Shown here piece by piece: positions 19,530 to 28,535 of a DNA stretch of 64,000 nucleotides (its first letter is position 1; each line of letters begins with the position of its first letter). A model generated the notes under the pieces. That model worked only from the letters and a program-made list of their open reading frames with translations. It had not been told where the DNA came from and made no database searches. The stretch comes from RHKX01 sp046330415. Its GTDB lineage: Bacteria > Actinomycetota > Thermoleophilia > Solirubrobacterales > 70-9. The position numbers and the translations under genes were made by a program. The stretch is taken from positions 1 through 64,000 of the forward strand of contig JAXLSW010000016.1 in NCBI GenBank assembly GCA_046330415.1, written 5' to 3'.

Positions 19530-20138
19530 TCAGGCGACGAGCTCGTCGATGTACGGACCGAGGATCCGCACGATGTCCGCCGCCGTCTCCTCCGGCGGCC
19601 CGGTGGGAAGGACGGCGTGGGAGATCGCGAGCCGGACAAGCGTGGCGGCGAGGAGGCGCGCCCCCTCGGGGTCCACGTCGGGCCAGCTGGCCGTGATCAG
19701 CTCGCTGAGGCGATCGGTCATCCCGATCAGCAGTGCGCCGCCGCGGACGGTCGCGAGCGCGACGAGGCCCTCGCCTTCCTGGGTCGAGAGGGCGCGGACC
19801 ATCGGGTGGGTGGTGGCGAGCGAGAGGAACAGCTCCGCCGCCGAGCCCAGGGCGCGGCGGGCGTCGGGCGCGGCGGAGATCACTGCGTCCTCGACGGCCG
19901 AGATGAAGCGCCCCGCCTCCCGCAGCAGGTAGGCCTGGGCGAGCTCGTCGCGGCCGCCGAACCCGTTGTAGAGCGTCTGGCGGCTGACGCGCGCGCGGCC
20001 GGCGATCTCGGCCATCGTCACGTCGTGCCAGGAGTCCTCGGCCAGCAGCTCACCGACGGCGTCGAGGATCGCGTCCCGCCGCTGCTCGCGACTCGCGTCC
20101 GCGAGGCTCTGGCCGGCTGTCTCGGTGGAAGCGCTCAC
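19530..20138 (-). CDS. TetR-family regulator of the alkane hydroxylase operon
   Basis: A 202-residue repressor-type protein. The helix-turn-helix is at about residues 35-60 (MAEIAGRARVSRQTLYNGFG), preceded by RRDAILDAVGELLAE, the usual TetR first helix. The larger C-terminal part is a helical ligand-binding domain. The GTG start overlaps the stop of the AlkB-rubredoxin gene by four bases (GTGA), so it is translated from the same mRNA. The imperfect palindrome at 21710-21737 in front of alkB is its probable operator; alkanes or their oxidation products would be plausible inducers, but that is inference. Confidence 0.88.
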   Translation of the reverse strand: MSASTETAGQSLADASREQRRDAILDAVGELLAEDSWHDVTMAEIAGRARVSRQTLYNGFGGRDELAQAYLLREAGRFISAVEDAVISAAPDARRALGSAAELFLSLATTHPMVRALSTQEGEGLVALATVRGGALLIGMTDRLSELITASWPDVDPEGARLLAATLVRLAISHAVLPTGPPEETAADIVRILGPYIDELVA

Positions 20139-21685
20139 TCGCCCCCGACGGTAGCGCCCTCGCCGAGCGGTTCGAAGTCGCTCGCCTCGCGGACGCCGCA
20201 GTCGGGGCAGTTCCAGTCGGCGGGGACGTCGCTCCATGGTGTCCCGGCGGGGAATCCCTCGCGGGGAGCGCCGGTGGCGACGACGTAGGTGTAGCCGCAG
20301 CCGGGGCAGCGGTGGGCCGCCGAGACCCCTTGGCTCCCACCGTCCCCCTGGCTCTCGCGCTCGTCCCCGCGGTGAGATCGACCTTTGGGACGCACCCCGT
20401 CCCCGATCGCGATCTCGCTTCCGGCGGGGGTGGACTCGATCGCGGCGGTGGCGGTCGCGGAGCCAGTGGGGACGGTGACCCCGCTCTCGGGGGAGGTGGA
20501 GGACGCGGCCGTGCCCGCTCCCCACCTCGCGACCAGCTTCTCGCGCTTGCGCGGCTGCACGTTCGCCAGCGACAGGTCGCCCCCGTAGTGAGCGATCACC
20601 TTCGGGTCCATGATCCGGCGCCAGATCGGCGTCGCGTAGGCGAGGACGATCATCGTCGCGTAGCCGGAGGGGAGCTCCGGCACCTCGTCGAAGTGACGCA
20701 GCGCCTGGTAGCGGCGGACCGGGTTGGCGTGGTGATCGGAGTGCCTCTGCAGGTGGTAGAGGAAGACGTTGGAGGCGATGTTGTTGGAGTTCCAGGAGTG
20801 CTCGGGGCGGCAGAGCTCGTAGCGGTCCTTCTCCTCATCCCACTGCCGGCGCAGGCCGTAGTGCTCGAGGTAGTTGACGACCTCCAGCAGCGAGAAGCCG
20901 ACCACCGCCTGCACGATCAGCCACGGCAGCACCTCGATCCCGAAGACGAGGCAGAGGCCGCCGAAGAGCACGACCGTCATCGCCCAGGCGTTGAGGATGT
21001 CGTTGTGGACGGTCCAGAAGCCCTTGCCGACGCGATCGAGCCGGACGCGCTCGAGATGGAGCGCCGAGGTCAGCGAGCCGGAGACGGTGCGCGGGAGGAA
21101 GGCCCAGAAGCTCTCGCCAAGGCGCGAGCTGGCCGGGTCCTCCGGCGTCGCGACGCGGACGTGGTGGCCGCGGTTGTGCTCGATGAAGAAATGGCCGTAG
21201 GCACTCTGGGCGAGCGCGACCTTCGACAGCCAGCGCTCGCCGTTCTTGGTCTTGTGGCCGAGCTCGTGCGCGGTGTTGATCGCGATGCCGGCGACCATCG
21301 CGACCGAGAAGGCGAGGCCGAGGTTCGCGAGGAAGGACAGCTCCCCGCTCGCCCACCACCAGCAGGCGAAGATCAGCGACGCGAACTGCAGCGGCAGGAA
21401 CAGGTAGGTGCACCAGCGGTAGTAGCGGTCCCCCTCGAGCCACTTGAGCGCGGAGTCGGGTGGGTTCTCGGAGTCCTTGCCGATGACGAGGTCGAAGAAC
21501 GGGATCACCGCGAAGACGAGGAACGGTCCGAACCACCAGAAGATGCCGAGTCCGGTGATCTCGACGAGGGCCCAGGCGATGAACGGGATCATCGGCACGA
21601 TCAGCCCGAGCAGCCACAGATAGCGCTTGGGGTCGCGCCAGGTGACCTGAAGGCCCGGTTCGGTCGGGGCGGTTGCGGCTTCCAT
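20135..21685 (-). CDS. alkB: Alkane 1-monooxygenase fused to rubredoxin
   Basis: A 516-residue membrane di-iron hydroxylase that oxidises medium-chain n-alkanes to 1-alkanols. AlkB histidine motifs are intact: HELGH at 140-144, EHNRGHH at 169-175, the NYLEHYGL motif near 270, and LQRHSDHH ending at 319. About six membrane helices occupy residues 20-290. After a spacer of roughly 70 residues, the C-terminus is a rubredoxin domain with CPGC (460-463) and CPDC about 33 residues later, which donates electrons directly. Such fusions are known in actinobacteria. GGGAGG 11 nt before ATG 21685 fixes the start. A TetR gene is coupled downstream. Confidence 0.96.
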   Translation of the reverse strand: MEAATAPTEPGLQVTWRDPKRYLWLLGLIVPMIPFIAWALVEITGLGIFWWFGPFLVFAVIPFFDLVIGKDSENPPDSALKWLEGDRYYRWCTYLFLPLQFASLIFACWWWASGELSFLANLGLAFSVAMVAGIAINTAHELGHKTKNGERWLSKVALAQSAYGHFFIEHNRGHHVRVATPEDPASSRLGESFWAFLPRTVSGSLTSALHLERVRLDRVGKGFWTVHNDILNAWAMTVVLFGGLCLVFGIEVLPWLIVQAVVGFSLLEVVNYLEHYGLRRQWDEEKDRYELCRPEHSWNSNNIASNVFLYHLQRHSDHHANPVRRYQALRHFDEVPELPSGYATMIVLAYATPIWRRIMDPKVIAHYGGDLSLANVQPRKREKLVARWGAGTAASSTSPESGVTVPTGSATATAAIESTPAGSEIAIGDGVRPKGRSHRGDERESQGDGGSQGVSAAHRCPGCGYTYVVATGAPREGFPAGTPWSDVPADWNCPDCGVREASDFEPLGEGATVGGE

Positions 21686-21709
21686 GTCGTTCGTTCCCTC
21701 CCTGCGAGT

Positions 21710-21737
21710 CTTGACAACTATCGGGTAGCTGTCCAAG
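21710..21737. promoter_or_regulatory. Probable TetR operator upstream of alkB
   Basis: CTTGACAACTA, a 5-nt centre, then TAGCTGTCCAAG form an inverted repeat with one mismatch and one inserted base, 25 bp before the alkB ATG. Reading the minus strand, a TTGACA -35-like box lies at 21760-21765 and an AT-rich -10-like GTAAAG near 21740-21745, placing the palindrome at the predicted start of transcription, as for a TetR repressor site. Confidence 0.6.
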
Positions 21738-21775
21738 AGCTTTACACAGAGGGTGCATCTGTCAAGTGACGTTGA

Positions 21776-22525
21776 TCACTCCGGCGGCGTCTCCTCCTCG
21801 TCGTGGTGCTCGATCCGCGGCAGCACCCAGCGGGTGACGAGCAGCAGCAGCACCATCCCGATCGCGCCCGCCCAGATCACCGGATCGGTGGGGGAGATGT
21901 CCTCGAGGCGGCTGCCGAGGACGACGAAGATCACGGTCAGCGGCAGGTAGCCGATCGCCGTCGTCCAGATGAAGGTCCGCAGCGGCACGCCGGCCGATCC
22001 GAGCACGTAGGAGCAGACGCTGAAGGGGACGATCGGGATCAGCCGCAGCGCCATCAGCAGGACCGGCCCGCCGCGCTCGACCGCCCGCTCCCAACGCAGG
22101 AACCGGTCCTCGCGCAGCAGCTTCAGGAGCAGCGGGCGCCCGCCGTAGTTGCCGATCTGGTGGCAGAGGATCCCGTTCAGCATCCATCCGGCCATGACCA
22201 GCGGCAGACCGACCCAGAAGCCGTACACGTAGCCGACCGCCGCGTTGAGGATCTCGGCCGGGTAGAAGATCACCGAGTGCGCGAGGGCGAGCATGAGGAC
22301 GACGAGGTAGCCAGTCGCCCCGAGGTCGTTGAGGTCCTCGCGGAGTGACTCGGTGTCGCCGCTGAGGGCGTCGGTGACCGCGTCGCGCAGCGGCGTGATC
22401 AGCAGGACCATCGCGACGATCGCCGCGACGGTGAGCAGCGAGGCGACAAGCATCAGGCGCGAGGTCTCGTCGCCGGCGGGCATCTCGCCCGGACGCGGTT
22501 CGAGGTGCTCGGGCGGCTCGGCCAT
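21776..22525 (-). CDS. TVP38/TMEM64 (DedA-like) membrane protein
   Basis: A 249-residue integral membrane protein. After a 25-residue cytosolic start and a first helix, the SNARE-associated / VTT domain is recognisable by YPAEILNAAVGYVYGFWVGL and by RLIPIVPFSVCSYVLGSAGV near residues 160-180. Members are lipid scramblases or transporters in membrane homeostasis. The ATG at 22525 is chosen because the upstream open frame is low-complexity and overlaps the divergent start of the next gene. The tail is acidic (HHDEEETPPE). Confidence 0.88.
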   Translation of the reverse strand: MAEPPEHLEPRPGEMPAGDETSRLMLVASLLTVAAIVAMVLLITPLRDAVTDALSGDTESLREDLNDLGATGYLVVLMLALAHSVIFYPAEILNAAVGYVYGFWVGLPLVMAGWMLNGILCHQIGNYGGRPLLLKLLREDRFLRWERAVERGGPVLLMALRLIPIVPFSVCSYVLGSAGVPLRTFIWTTAIGYLPLTVIFVVLGSRLEDISPTDPVIWAGAIGMVLLLLVTRWVLPRIEHHDEEETPPE

Positions 22526-22633
22526 CCGCGGCAGTCTCGCCCATGGCGGTGGGCAGGGGGCGGGTAGAGTCACCTTCACGCGCCGGGCCCCGCAACCCCG
22601 GTGGTTCGGGGGGAAAGGCCCGAAGGCACTCGT

Positions 22634-25600
22634 ATGGCACTCGTCGACGATCTGATCACAGGCCCGGCCGGCCGGCTCGGCGCGGCAGCGCAGAACGCGC
22701 TCGAGGTCGCTCGTTTCGGCGGGCTCGAGACCGACGAGCAGCCGTCCCCCTTCGAGGTCGTCTCGGCGAAGCCCGTCTACCGGCTGCGGCGTTACTACGC
22801 GCCCGCCGCCACGGGCGCGAACGGGGGCAGGGGGAGGGGAAGCGCAAGCCGCAGGAACGACCGCCGCTGCTGCTGATCCCGCCGATGATGCTCGACGCCG
22901 ACATCTACGACGTCGCGCCGTCCACCAGCGCCGTCTCGATCCTGCATGAGCGCGGGGTCGACCCGTGGGTCGTCGACTTCGGCGCCCCCGAGCACGAGGA
23001 GGGAGGGCTCGAACGCTCCTCAACGACCACGTGCTCGCGATCGACGAGGCGATCGACCGCGTCCGCGAGGAGACCGGGCGCGACAAGGTCCACATCGGCG
23101 GCTACAGCCAGGGCGGGATGTTCTGCTACCAGGTCGCCTCCTACCGCCGCTCGGAGGGAATCGACTCGATCGTCGTCTTCGGGAGCCCCGTCGACACCCG
23201 CGGAACCTCTCCTTCGGCCTCCCCGAGGAGACCGCGATCGCCGCCGCCGCGTTCGCCGAGCACGTCTTCGCCAACAGCGGCGTGCCCGCCTGGCTCAGCC
23301 GCACCGGCTTCCGGCTCATGGATCCGGCGAAGTCCTTCCGTCAGCGCCTGCAGTTCGTGCGCCAGCTCCACGACCGCGAGGCGCTCCTGCCGAAGGAGCG
23401 GCAGCGGCGCTTCCTCGAGGCCGACGGCTGGGTCGCCTGGCCGGGCCCCGCGCTCGCCGACGTGATCCGCCAGTTCGGCGTCCACAACCGGCTCGTCTCC
23501 GGCGGCTTCGTGATCGAGGACCGGCTCGTGACGCTCGCCGACATGACCTGCCCGATCCTCGCCTTCGTCGGCGAGACCGACGAGATCGCGCCCGCCCGCT
23601 CGGTCCGCGCCGCGCGCTGGGCCGCTCCCCGCTCCGACGTCTACGAGGTCTCGCTCCGCGCCGGTCACTTCGGCCTCGTCGTCGGTTCCAACGCCGTCGA
23701 GACGACCTGGCCGACCGTGGCCGACTGGCTCGCTTGGCGCGACGACAAGGGGAAGCTGCCCGACAACGTCGAGCGGATCGAGGACGAGATCGAGCGGCCC
23801 GAGAGCAGTATCGGGACGATGGATCGGATCGGCGCCGGGGCGCAGCTCGCCGTCGGCGCCGGGCTCGGCGCGGCCCGGGGGCTCGCCGGCGCCGCCTTCG
23901 GCGCGAGCCGGACCCTGCGCGAGATCGCCGGTGAGACGGCGAGCCAGCTCGAGCAGCTCAACCGCCTCGGCCGGGTCGGCGCGCGCACCCGGATCTCGAT
24001 GGGCCTCTTGATGGACGAGCAGGCCGAGCGCGCTCCCGACGACGTCGTCCTGCTGTTCGAGGACCGCGCCCACACGCAGGGCGCCGTCAAGGAGCGGGTC
24101 GACAACGTCGTCCGCGGGTTGCTCGAGATCGGCGTCCGCCAGGGCGAGCACGTCGGCGTCCTCATGCAGACGCGCCCGAGCGCGCTCACCGTGGTCGCGG
24201 CCTTGAGCAGGCTCGGCGCCGTCGCCGTCCTCATGCGCCCCGACGGCGACCCGCAGCGCGAGGCCGAGCTCGGCCGCGCCGGGCGGATCATCTCCGACCC
24301 GCAGAACGCGGAGGCCGCCCGCGACGCCACGGGCGTCCAGGTCTACGTGCTCGGCGGCGGCGGCAAGGACCGGACGCTCGCCCGCGGCCTGATCGACATG
24401 GAGCGGATCGACCCCGACGCCGTCCACGTCCCGGCCTGGTACGTCCCCAACCCCGGCCTGGCGGGAGACCTCGCCTTCATCCTCTTCACCGGCACCGGCG
24501 ACCGCACGCTCGCCAACCGGATCACCAACCGGCGTTGGGCGCTCTCGGCCTTCGGCACCGCCTCCTCCGCTTCGCTCAGCAGCAGCGACACGATCTACAG
24601 CGCCCAGCCCGCCTATCACCCCTCGGCGCTCTTGATGAGCGTCGGCGGTGCGATCGCCGGCGGCTCGAGGCTCGCGGTCGCCTCCGAGTGGGATCCGCAG
24701 ATCTTCTGGGACGAGGTGCGCCGCTACGGCGCCACGGTCGTCTCCTACACCTGGGCGATGCTCGACGAGATCGCCGAGGCGCCGCCGCACCCCGGCGAGC
24801 AGCACCACCCGGTCCGCCTGTTCATGGGCTCGGGTATGCCGGCAGGCCTGTGGCGGCGGGTCAGCAAGCGCTTCGCTCCGGCCCGGGTGCTCGAGTTCTA
24901 CGCCTCGACCGAGGGCGACGCCGTGCTCGTCAACATCCCCGGCACCAAGCCCGGCTGCAAGGGGCGGCCGCTGCCGGGGAGCGCCGAGGTGCGGATCGCG
25001 CGCTGGGACCCGGTGAACCGGCGCCTCGTCGAGGGCGACGACGGCTTCGCCGTGGCCTGCCCCAAGCACGAGACCGGGATGCTGCTCGCGCGGGTCCGCC
25101 GCGACCAGATCGGCAGCGGCGACGGCTTCCTGCGTGGCGTCTTCGAGCCCGGCGACGCCTGGCTGGAGACCGGCGACCTGTTCCGCCGCGACGTCGACGG
25201 CGACTTCTGGCTGGTCGACCACGTGCCCTCGCTCATCAGGACAACCAGCGGCGTGGTGCCCAGCGGCCCCATCCAGGACGCGCTCGGCTCGATCGACGCG
25301 GTCGCGCTCGCGGTCGCCTACGGGGTGCGGACGAGCGACGGCTCCTCGAGCATCCCCTGCGCAGCGGTGACGCTGCGCGAGGGACGTGAGCTTGCGCCCG
25401 CAGATCTCGAGGCGGCGCTCGCCGACCTCGGCGACGACGGCATCCCGTGGGTGATCCGAGTCGTCGGGGAGATCCCGCTGACGACCTGGTACCGGCCGAT
25501 GACGGCGCCGCTGCGCGAGCAGGGCCTGCGGGTCGGCGGCAAGGCCACGCCCGCCTGGTACTGGGACCCGAAGAAGGGCGGCTACCGGAAGCTCAGCAAG

Positions 25601-25636
25601 GCGGCGATCGAGCGGTTGCTCGCGGGGAAGGCGTAG
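22634..25636 (+). pseudogene. PhaC-like hydrolase / acyl-CoA synthetase-like fusion, frameshifted
   Basis: A protein of about 1000 residues read in four segments. The start (MALVDDLITGPAGRLG, ATG 22634) is in one frame to about 22830, LLLIPPMMLDADIYD is in the next, LLNDHVLAIDEAID with the nucleophile elbow GGYSQGG in the next, and from about 23205 the original frame resumes to 25636. Each shift is one missing base, and the last is explained by loss of one G before AACCTC. The first third resembles PHA synthase-type alpha/beta hydrolases; the rest is an AMP-binding domain with EFYASTEGD and GDLFRRDVDGDFW but no classical YTSGTTGxPK loop (FTGTGDRTLANRI instead). Three losses summing to one codon suggest sequencing error rather than decay. 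Confidence 0.82.
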
Positions 25637-25649
25637 GAGGGCGCGCCCG

Positions 25650-26129
25650 GTGCCATCGCTGGTCGTCAACAAGAAGATCTCCGCCAGCCCGGAGGCCACG
25701 TTCGACACCCTGACGGTGTCGGCGCGCTACCCGGAGTACACGCCGGTGCGCGCGGTCGAGCTCGAGCAGGAGGGGGAGGGCGTTGCCGACGGTGTAGGCG
25801 CGATCCGCGTGCAGGCGGTCGCCGGCCCGCCGCTGCGGGAGCGCGTCCTCGTCCACGATCGCCCGCGCCTGTTCGAGTTCGAGGTGCTGTCGGGGCTGCC
25901 GGGAGTCGCCAGCTACCACGGCCGGCAGACCTTCACCGACGAGGGTGACGGGACGCGCGTCAACTACGAGGTCGAGTTCGAGCCGACCAGGCGTGGGATG
26001 GGCTTCGCCGTCTCCGCCACCCTGCGCGCCGCGATCGAGTCGCTGATGCTGCTCGCCTCGCGCGAGGCTCCCAAGCGGGCGGCCGAGCAGGCCTCCCGCG
26101 GCGCCGGGCCGCCGGACGCCTCCGCCTAA
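25650..26129 (+). CDS. SRPBCC (polyketide-cyclase-like) family protein
   Basis: A 159-residue single-domain protein of the START-like ligand-binding fold: the opening VVNKKISASPEATFDTLT, PEYTPVRAVELEQ, YHGRQTFTDEGDGTRVNYEVEFEP and a long C-terminal helix follow the family order. Members bind hydrophobic ligands; no catalytic residues can be assigned. GTG 25650 has AGGAGG about 10 nt upstream, overlapping the end of the acyl-CoA-synthetase-like gene 13 bp away, so the two are probably in one operon and may share a lipid-related role. Confidence 0.85.
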   Translation: MPSLVVNKKISASPEATFDTLTVSARYPEYTPVRAVELEQEGEGVADGVGAIRVQAVAGPPLRERVLVHDRPRLFEFEVLSGLPGVASYHGRQTFTDEGDGTRVNYEVEFEPTRRGMGFAVSATLRAAIESLMLLASREAPKRAAEQASRGAGPPDASA

Positions 26130-26142
26130 TCTGCTGCCTCCA

Positions 26143-26636
26143 ATGCGGATCCTCTGCGTCTGCCTCGGCAACATCTGCCGCTCTCCCACCGCTGAGGGCG
26201 TGCTGCGCCACCGCCTCCGCGAGGCCGGGCTCGGCGACGACGTCGACGTCGAGAGCGCGGGGACCGGGGGCTGGCACGTCGGCCACCCGCCCGACGAGCG
26301 CGCGACCGCCGCGGCGGCCGCGCGCGGGATCACGCTCGAAAGCCGCGCCGAGCGCTTCGAGACGGACCACTTCGACGACTTCGACCTGATCCTCGCCATG
26401 GACCGCCAGAACCTCGCCGACATGCGTGCTCTGGCCCCCACGCGGCCGCCGAGGGCAAGCTCCACATGCTGCGCGAGTGGGACCCGGAGGCCCGGGGTGA
26501 TTCGGACCTCGACGTGCCCGATCCCTACTACGGCGGTGAGCAGGGCTTCGAGGACGTCCTCGACATGATCGAGCGTTCCTGTGACGCGCTCGTCGAGGAG
26601 ATCCTCGCGGCGCGCTCGCCGGGCGCCGGGGCGTGA
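26143..26636 (+). pseudogene. Low-molecular-weight protein tyrosine phosphatase, one frameshift
   Basis: The start MRILCVCLGNICRSP carries the P-loop C-X5-R (Cys7-Arg13). The family order continues (VESAGTGGWH, DLILAMDRQN) until about 26438, where one base seems lost in GGCCCCCACG; in the next frame KLHMLREWDPEA and the acid loop DPYYGG with the normal C-terminal helix follow to a TGA at 26634-26636. Restoring one base gives a normal protein of about 165 residues. These enzymes dephosphorylate tyrosine or arginine phosphate in the cytosol. The stop overlaps the GTG of the next gene (GTGA). I consider sequencing error more likely than true inactivation. Confidence 0.85.
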
Positions 26637-27514
26637 ACGAGGCCGAGCTTCTCGACGCGGCGGCCCGGGCGCTGGGCCGGGGGATCGAGCGCTCCGGCCG
26701 GGTCGGGGGCGGCGACATCAACGACGCCTGGGCGCTCGAGCTCGAGGGCGGCGGCCGCGCCTTCCTGAAGTCGCGGTCGGGGGCTCCCGAGGACGAGTTC
26801 GGCGCCGAGGCCGCCGGCCTGCGCTGGCTCGGCGAGCCCGGCGGGCTGCCGGTCCCGGAGGTGCTGGCGGTGATCGACGACGACGGCGAGCGCGGCCTCG
26901 TCCTCGAGTGGGTCGAGCGGGGAGCGCTCGGAGCGGCGGGCGAGGAGGAGCTCGGCCGCGGGCTCGCGACGATCCACGCTGCGGGCGCGGACGCCTTCGA
27001 TGCGCTCCCGCCCGATTCCCCGCGGGAGGAGCTGCGCTTCGGCGGCGGCGAGGTGGAGTCCCACGGCGGCGACAGGTGGGCCGAGGTCTACGCGGCTCGG
27101 CTGGAGCGGCTCGCGCGGGCGGCGCTCGGGCGCGGTGCGATCTCGGAGCGCTGCGCCGGGCTCGTTGCGCAGGTGTGTGCGCGGATGGATGAGCTCGGCG
27201 GGCCCGACGAGCGCCCGGCGCGCGTCCACGGCGACCTGTGGAGCGGCAACGTGCTCGCCGGCGCCGACGGGCGACCGTGGCTGATCGACCCGAAGGCTCA
27301 CGGCGCCCACCGCGAGATGGACCTCGCGATGCTCGACCTCTTCGGTTCCGTTTCGGGGCGCACGCTCGCCGCCTACGACGAGGTCTGGCCGCTGGACGAG
27401 GGCCGCGGCGAGCGCGTCGGCCTCTGGCAGCTGCAGCCGCTGCTGGTCCACGCGATCCTCTTCGGCGGCAGCTACGGCGCGGCGGTCGAGCGGGTCGCGG
27501 CCGGGTACGCGTAG
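26633..27514 (+). CDS. Fructosamine kinase family protein
   Basis: A 293-residue kinase of the FN3K / aminoglycoside phosphotransferase fold, which phosphorylates fructosamines or ribulosamines on glycated proteins so that they break down. Visible motifs are the ATP lysine in RAFLKSRSG, the catalytic loop HGDLWSGN near residue 200, and the metal-binding LIDPKAHGAHREMDLAML, the last being diagnostic for FN3K-type proteins (usual LIDPA.YGGHRE.DLAML). The GTG start is embedded in the stop of the preceding phosphatase; FN3K and LMW-PTP genes are often neighbours in bacteria, supporting a protein-repair role. Confidence 0.92.
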   Translation: MNEAELLDAAARALGRGIERSGRVGGGDINDAWALELEGGGRAFLKSRSGAPEDEFGAEAAGLRWLGEPGGLPVPEVLAVIDDDGERGLVLEWVERGALGAAGEEELGRGLATIHAAGADAFDALPPDSPREELRFGGGEVESHGGDRWAEVYAARLERLARAALGRGAISERCAGLVAQVCARMDELGGPDERPARVHGDLWSGNVLAGADGRPWLIDPKAHGAHREMDLAMLDLFGSVSGRTLAAYDEVWPLDEGRGERVGLWQLQPLLVHAILFGGSYGAAVERVAAGYA

Positions 27515-27536
27515 GCGCAGTTCCCCGCATCGCGTT

Positions 27537-27597
27537 CGCCGAACGTCACTGAGCGCGCCCTGTGAGGGGGAGGGGGGGGGAAGAATGACGTTCGGCG
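27537..27597. repeat. Dispersed long-armed palindrome, CGAACGT family (copy 1)
   Basis: Perfect 12-bp arms CGCCGAACGTCA and TGACGTTCGGCG around a 37-nt loop that includes a G9 run. It lies at the end of the fructosamine kinase gene, before the GNAT gene. Its right half ACGTTCGGCGCG is shared exactly with the palindromes at 29534-29585 and 40895-40940, showing a family rather than independent terminators. Confidence 0.75.
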
Positions 27598-27632
27598 CGA
27601 GGGGCAGGGGCGCGGGCGTTAGCGTCCGCGGG

Positions 27633-28430
27633 GTGAGCACTCTCAGCGACAGCGAGCTCGCTCGCCGGGTGCACGTCGGGATCGCCGCCGAGGTCGAGCT
27701 GTTCGGCTCCTCCTCGTCCTCGGGTCGCGTCATTCGCCGGGACGGGGTCGTCGCGTCGGTCTCGCCGGCCGTTCCCGACCGGTCCATCTTCAACTGCGTG
27801 ACGGCCTTGGACCCGGCCGCGATCGAACCGATGCTCGACGAGCTCGATGAGGTCTACCGCGAGGCCGGTGTCCGCGCCTGGACCGCTTGGATCGCCCCCG
27901 GCCACCGGCTGGGACGGGAGGTCCTCGCGGGCCGCGGCCACGTGCTCGACGCGGAGCCGCGGACGATGGGGATCGAGCTCGCCGGGTTCGAGCCGCCGGC
28001 GCGCGAGCTGCCTCAGGGCGTCGAGCTTCGGCACGCGCGCGAGCTCGCGGAGGTCGGCGAGATCAACGACGCCGCCTACGGCCTCGAGGGCGCCTGGGCC
28101 GCCGCGTTCGAGGGCGAGCCGAAGCCCGGCTCCTCCTGGCTCGTCGCCGACGACGGCTCCGGCGGGATCGCCTGCGCGGCGGGCATCGACATCGGTGACG
28201 ACGTCTGCGTCACCGGGGTCGCCACGCGGCCCGAGCATCAGGGATCCGGGCTCTCCGGTGCGATCCTCGGTCGGCTCCTCGTCCAGGCGCGTGAGCGCGG
28301 CATCCGCACGGCCTCCCTGCAGGCGAGCAAGCTCGGTGCCCCCGTCTACACGAGGCTGGGCTTCCGCGACGTCGGCTGCACCGAGATGTGGGAGAAGCGG
28401 GAGGGACCGGCGCGGGCGAGTTCCCGCTGA
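27633..28430 (+). CDS. GNAT-family N-acetyltransferase
   Basis: A 265-residue protein. The C-terminal half is a GNAT domain: VTGVATRPEHQGSGLSGAILGRLL (the acetyl-CoA pyrophosphate loop, canonical Q/RxxGxG/A, here QGSGLS), then ARERGIRTASLQASKLGAPVYTRLGFRDVG. The N-terminal half looks like a degenerate GNAT fold, a double-domain arrangement common in actinobacteria. Substrate unknown. I chose the GTG at 27633, since the in-frame ATG at 27585 lies inside the right arm of a repeat. The gene is followed by another dispersed palindrome. Confidence 0.85.
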   Translation: MSTLSDSELARRVHVGIAAEVELFGSSSSSGRVIRRDGVVASVSPAVPDRSIFNCVTALDPAAIEPMLDELDEVYREAGVRAWTAWIAPGHRLGREVLAGRGHVLDAEPRTMGIELAGFEPPARELPQGVELRHARELAEVGEINDAAYGLEGAWAAAFEGEPKPGSSWLVADDGSGGIACAAGIDIGDDVCVTGVATRPEHQGSGLSGAILGRLLVQARERGIRTASLQASKLGAPVYTRLGFRDVGCTEMWEKREGPARASSR

Positions 28431-28441
28431 CCGGTCCAGGT

Positions 28442-28492
28442 GGACCTGTCACCGAGAAAGGGAGAAGAAGTCCACTTCCGGGTGACAGGTCC
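28442..28492. repeat. Dispersed palindrome, GGACCTGTCACC family (copy 1)
   Basis: Perfect 12-bp arms GGACCTGTCACC and GGTGACAGGTCC, total length 51 bp, between the GNAT gene and rlmN. Two more copies with the same arms and nearly the same length occur at 62963-63013 (51 bp) and 63036-63087 (52 bp). The loop sequence is not conserved between this copy and those two. Confidence 0.75.
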
Positions 28493-28535
28493 GCTGCCGG
28501 GACTTCGGCGCCCGCCCTCTAACCTCGCTTCCCTG

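Noticed and set aside
23141..25708. An 855-codon open frame on the minus strand
   Set aside because: It is the antisense shadow of the acyl-CoA-synthetase-like domain; the sense strand has clear motifs and the antisense protein is arginine/glycine/valine filler typical of high-GC shadows.
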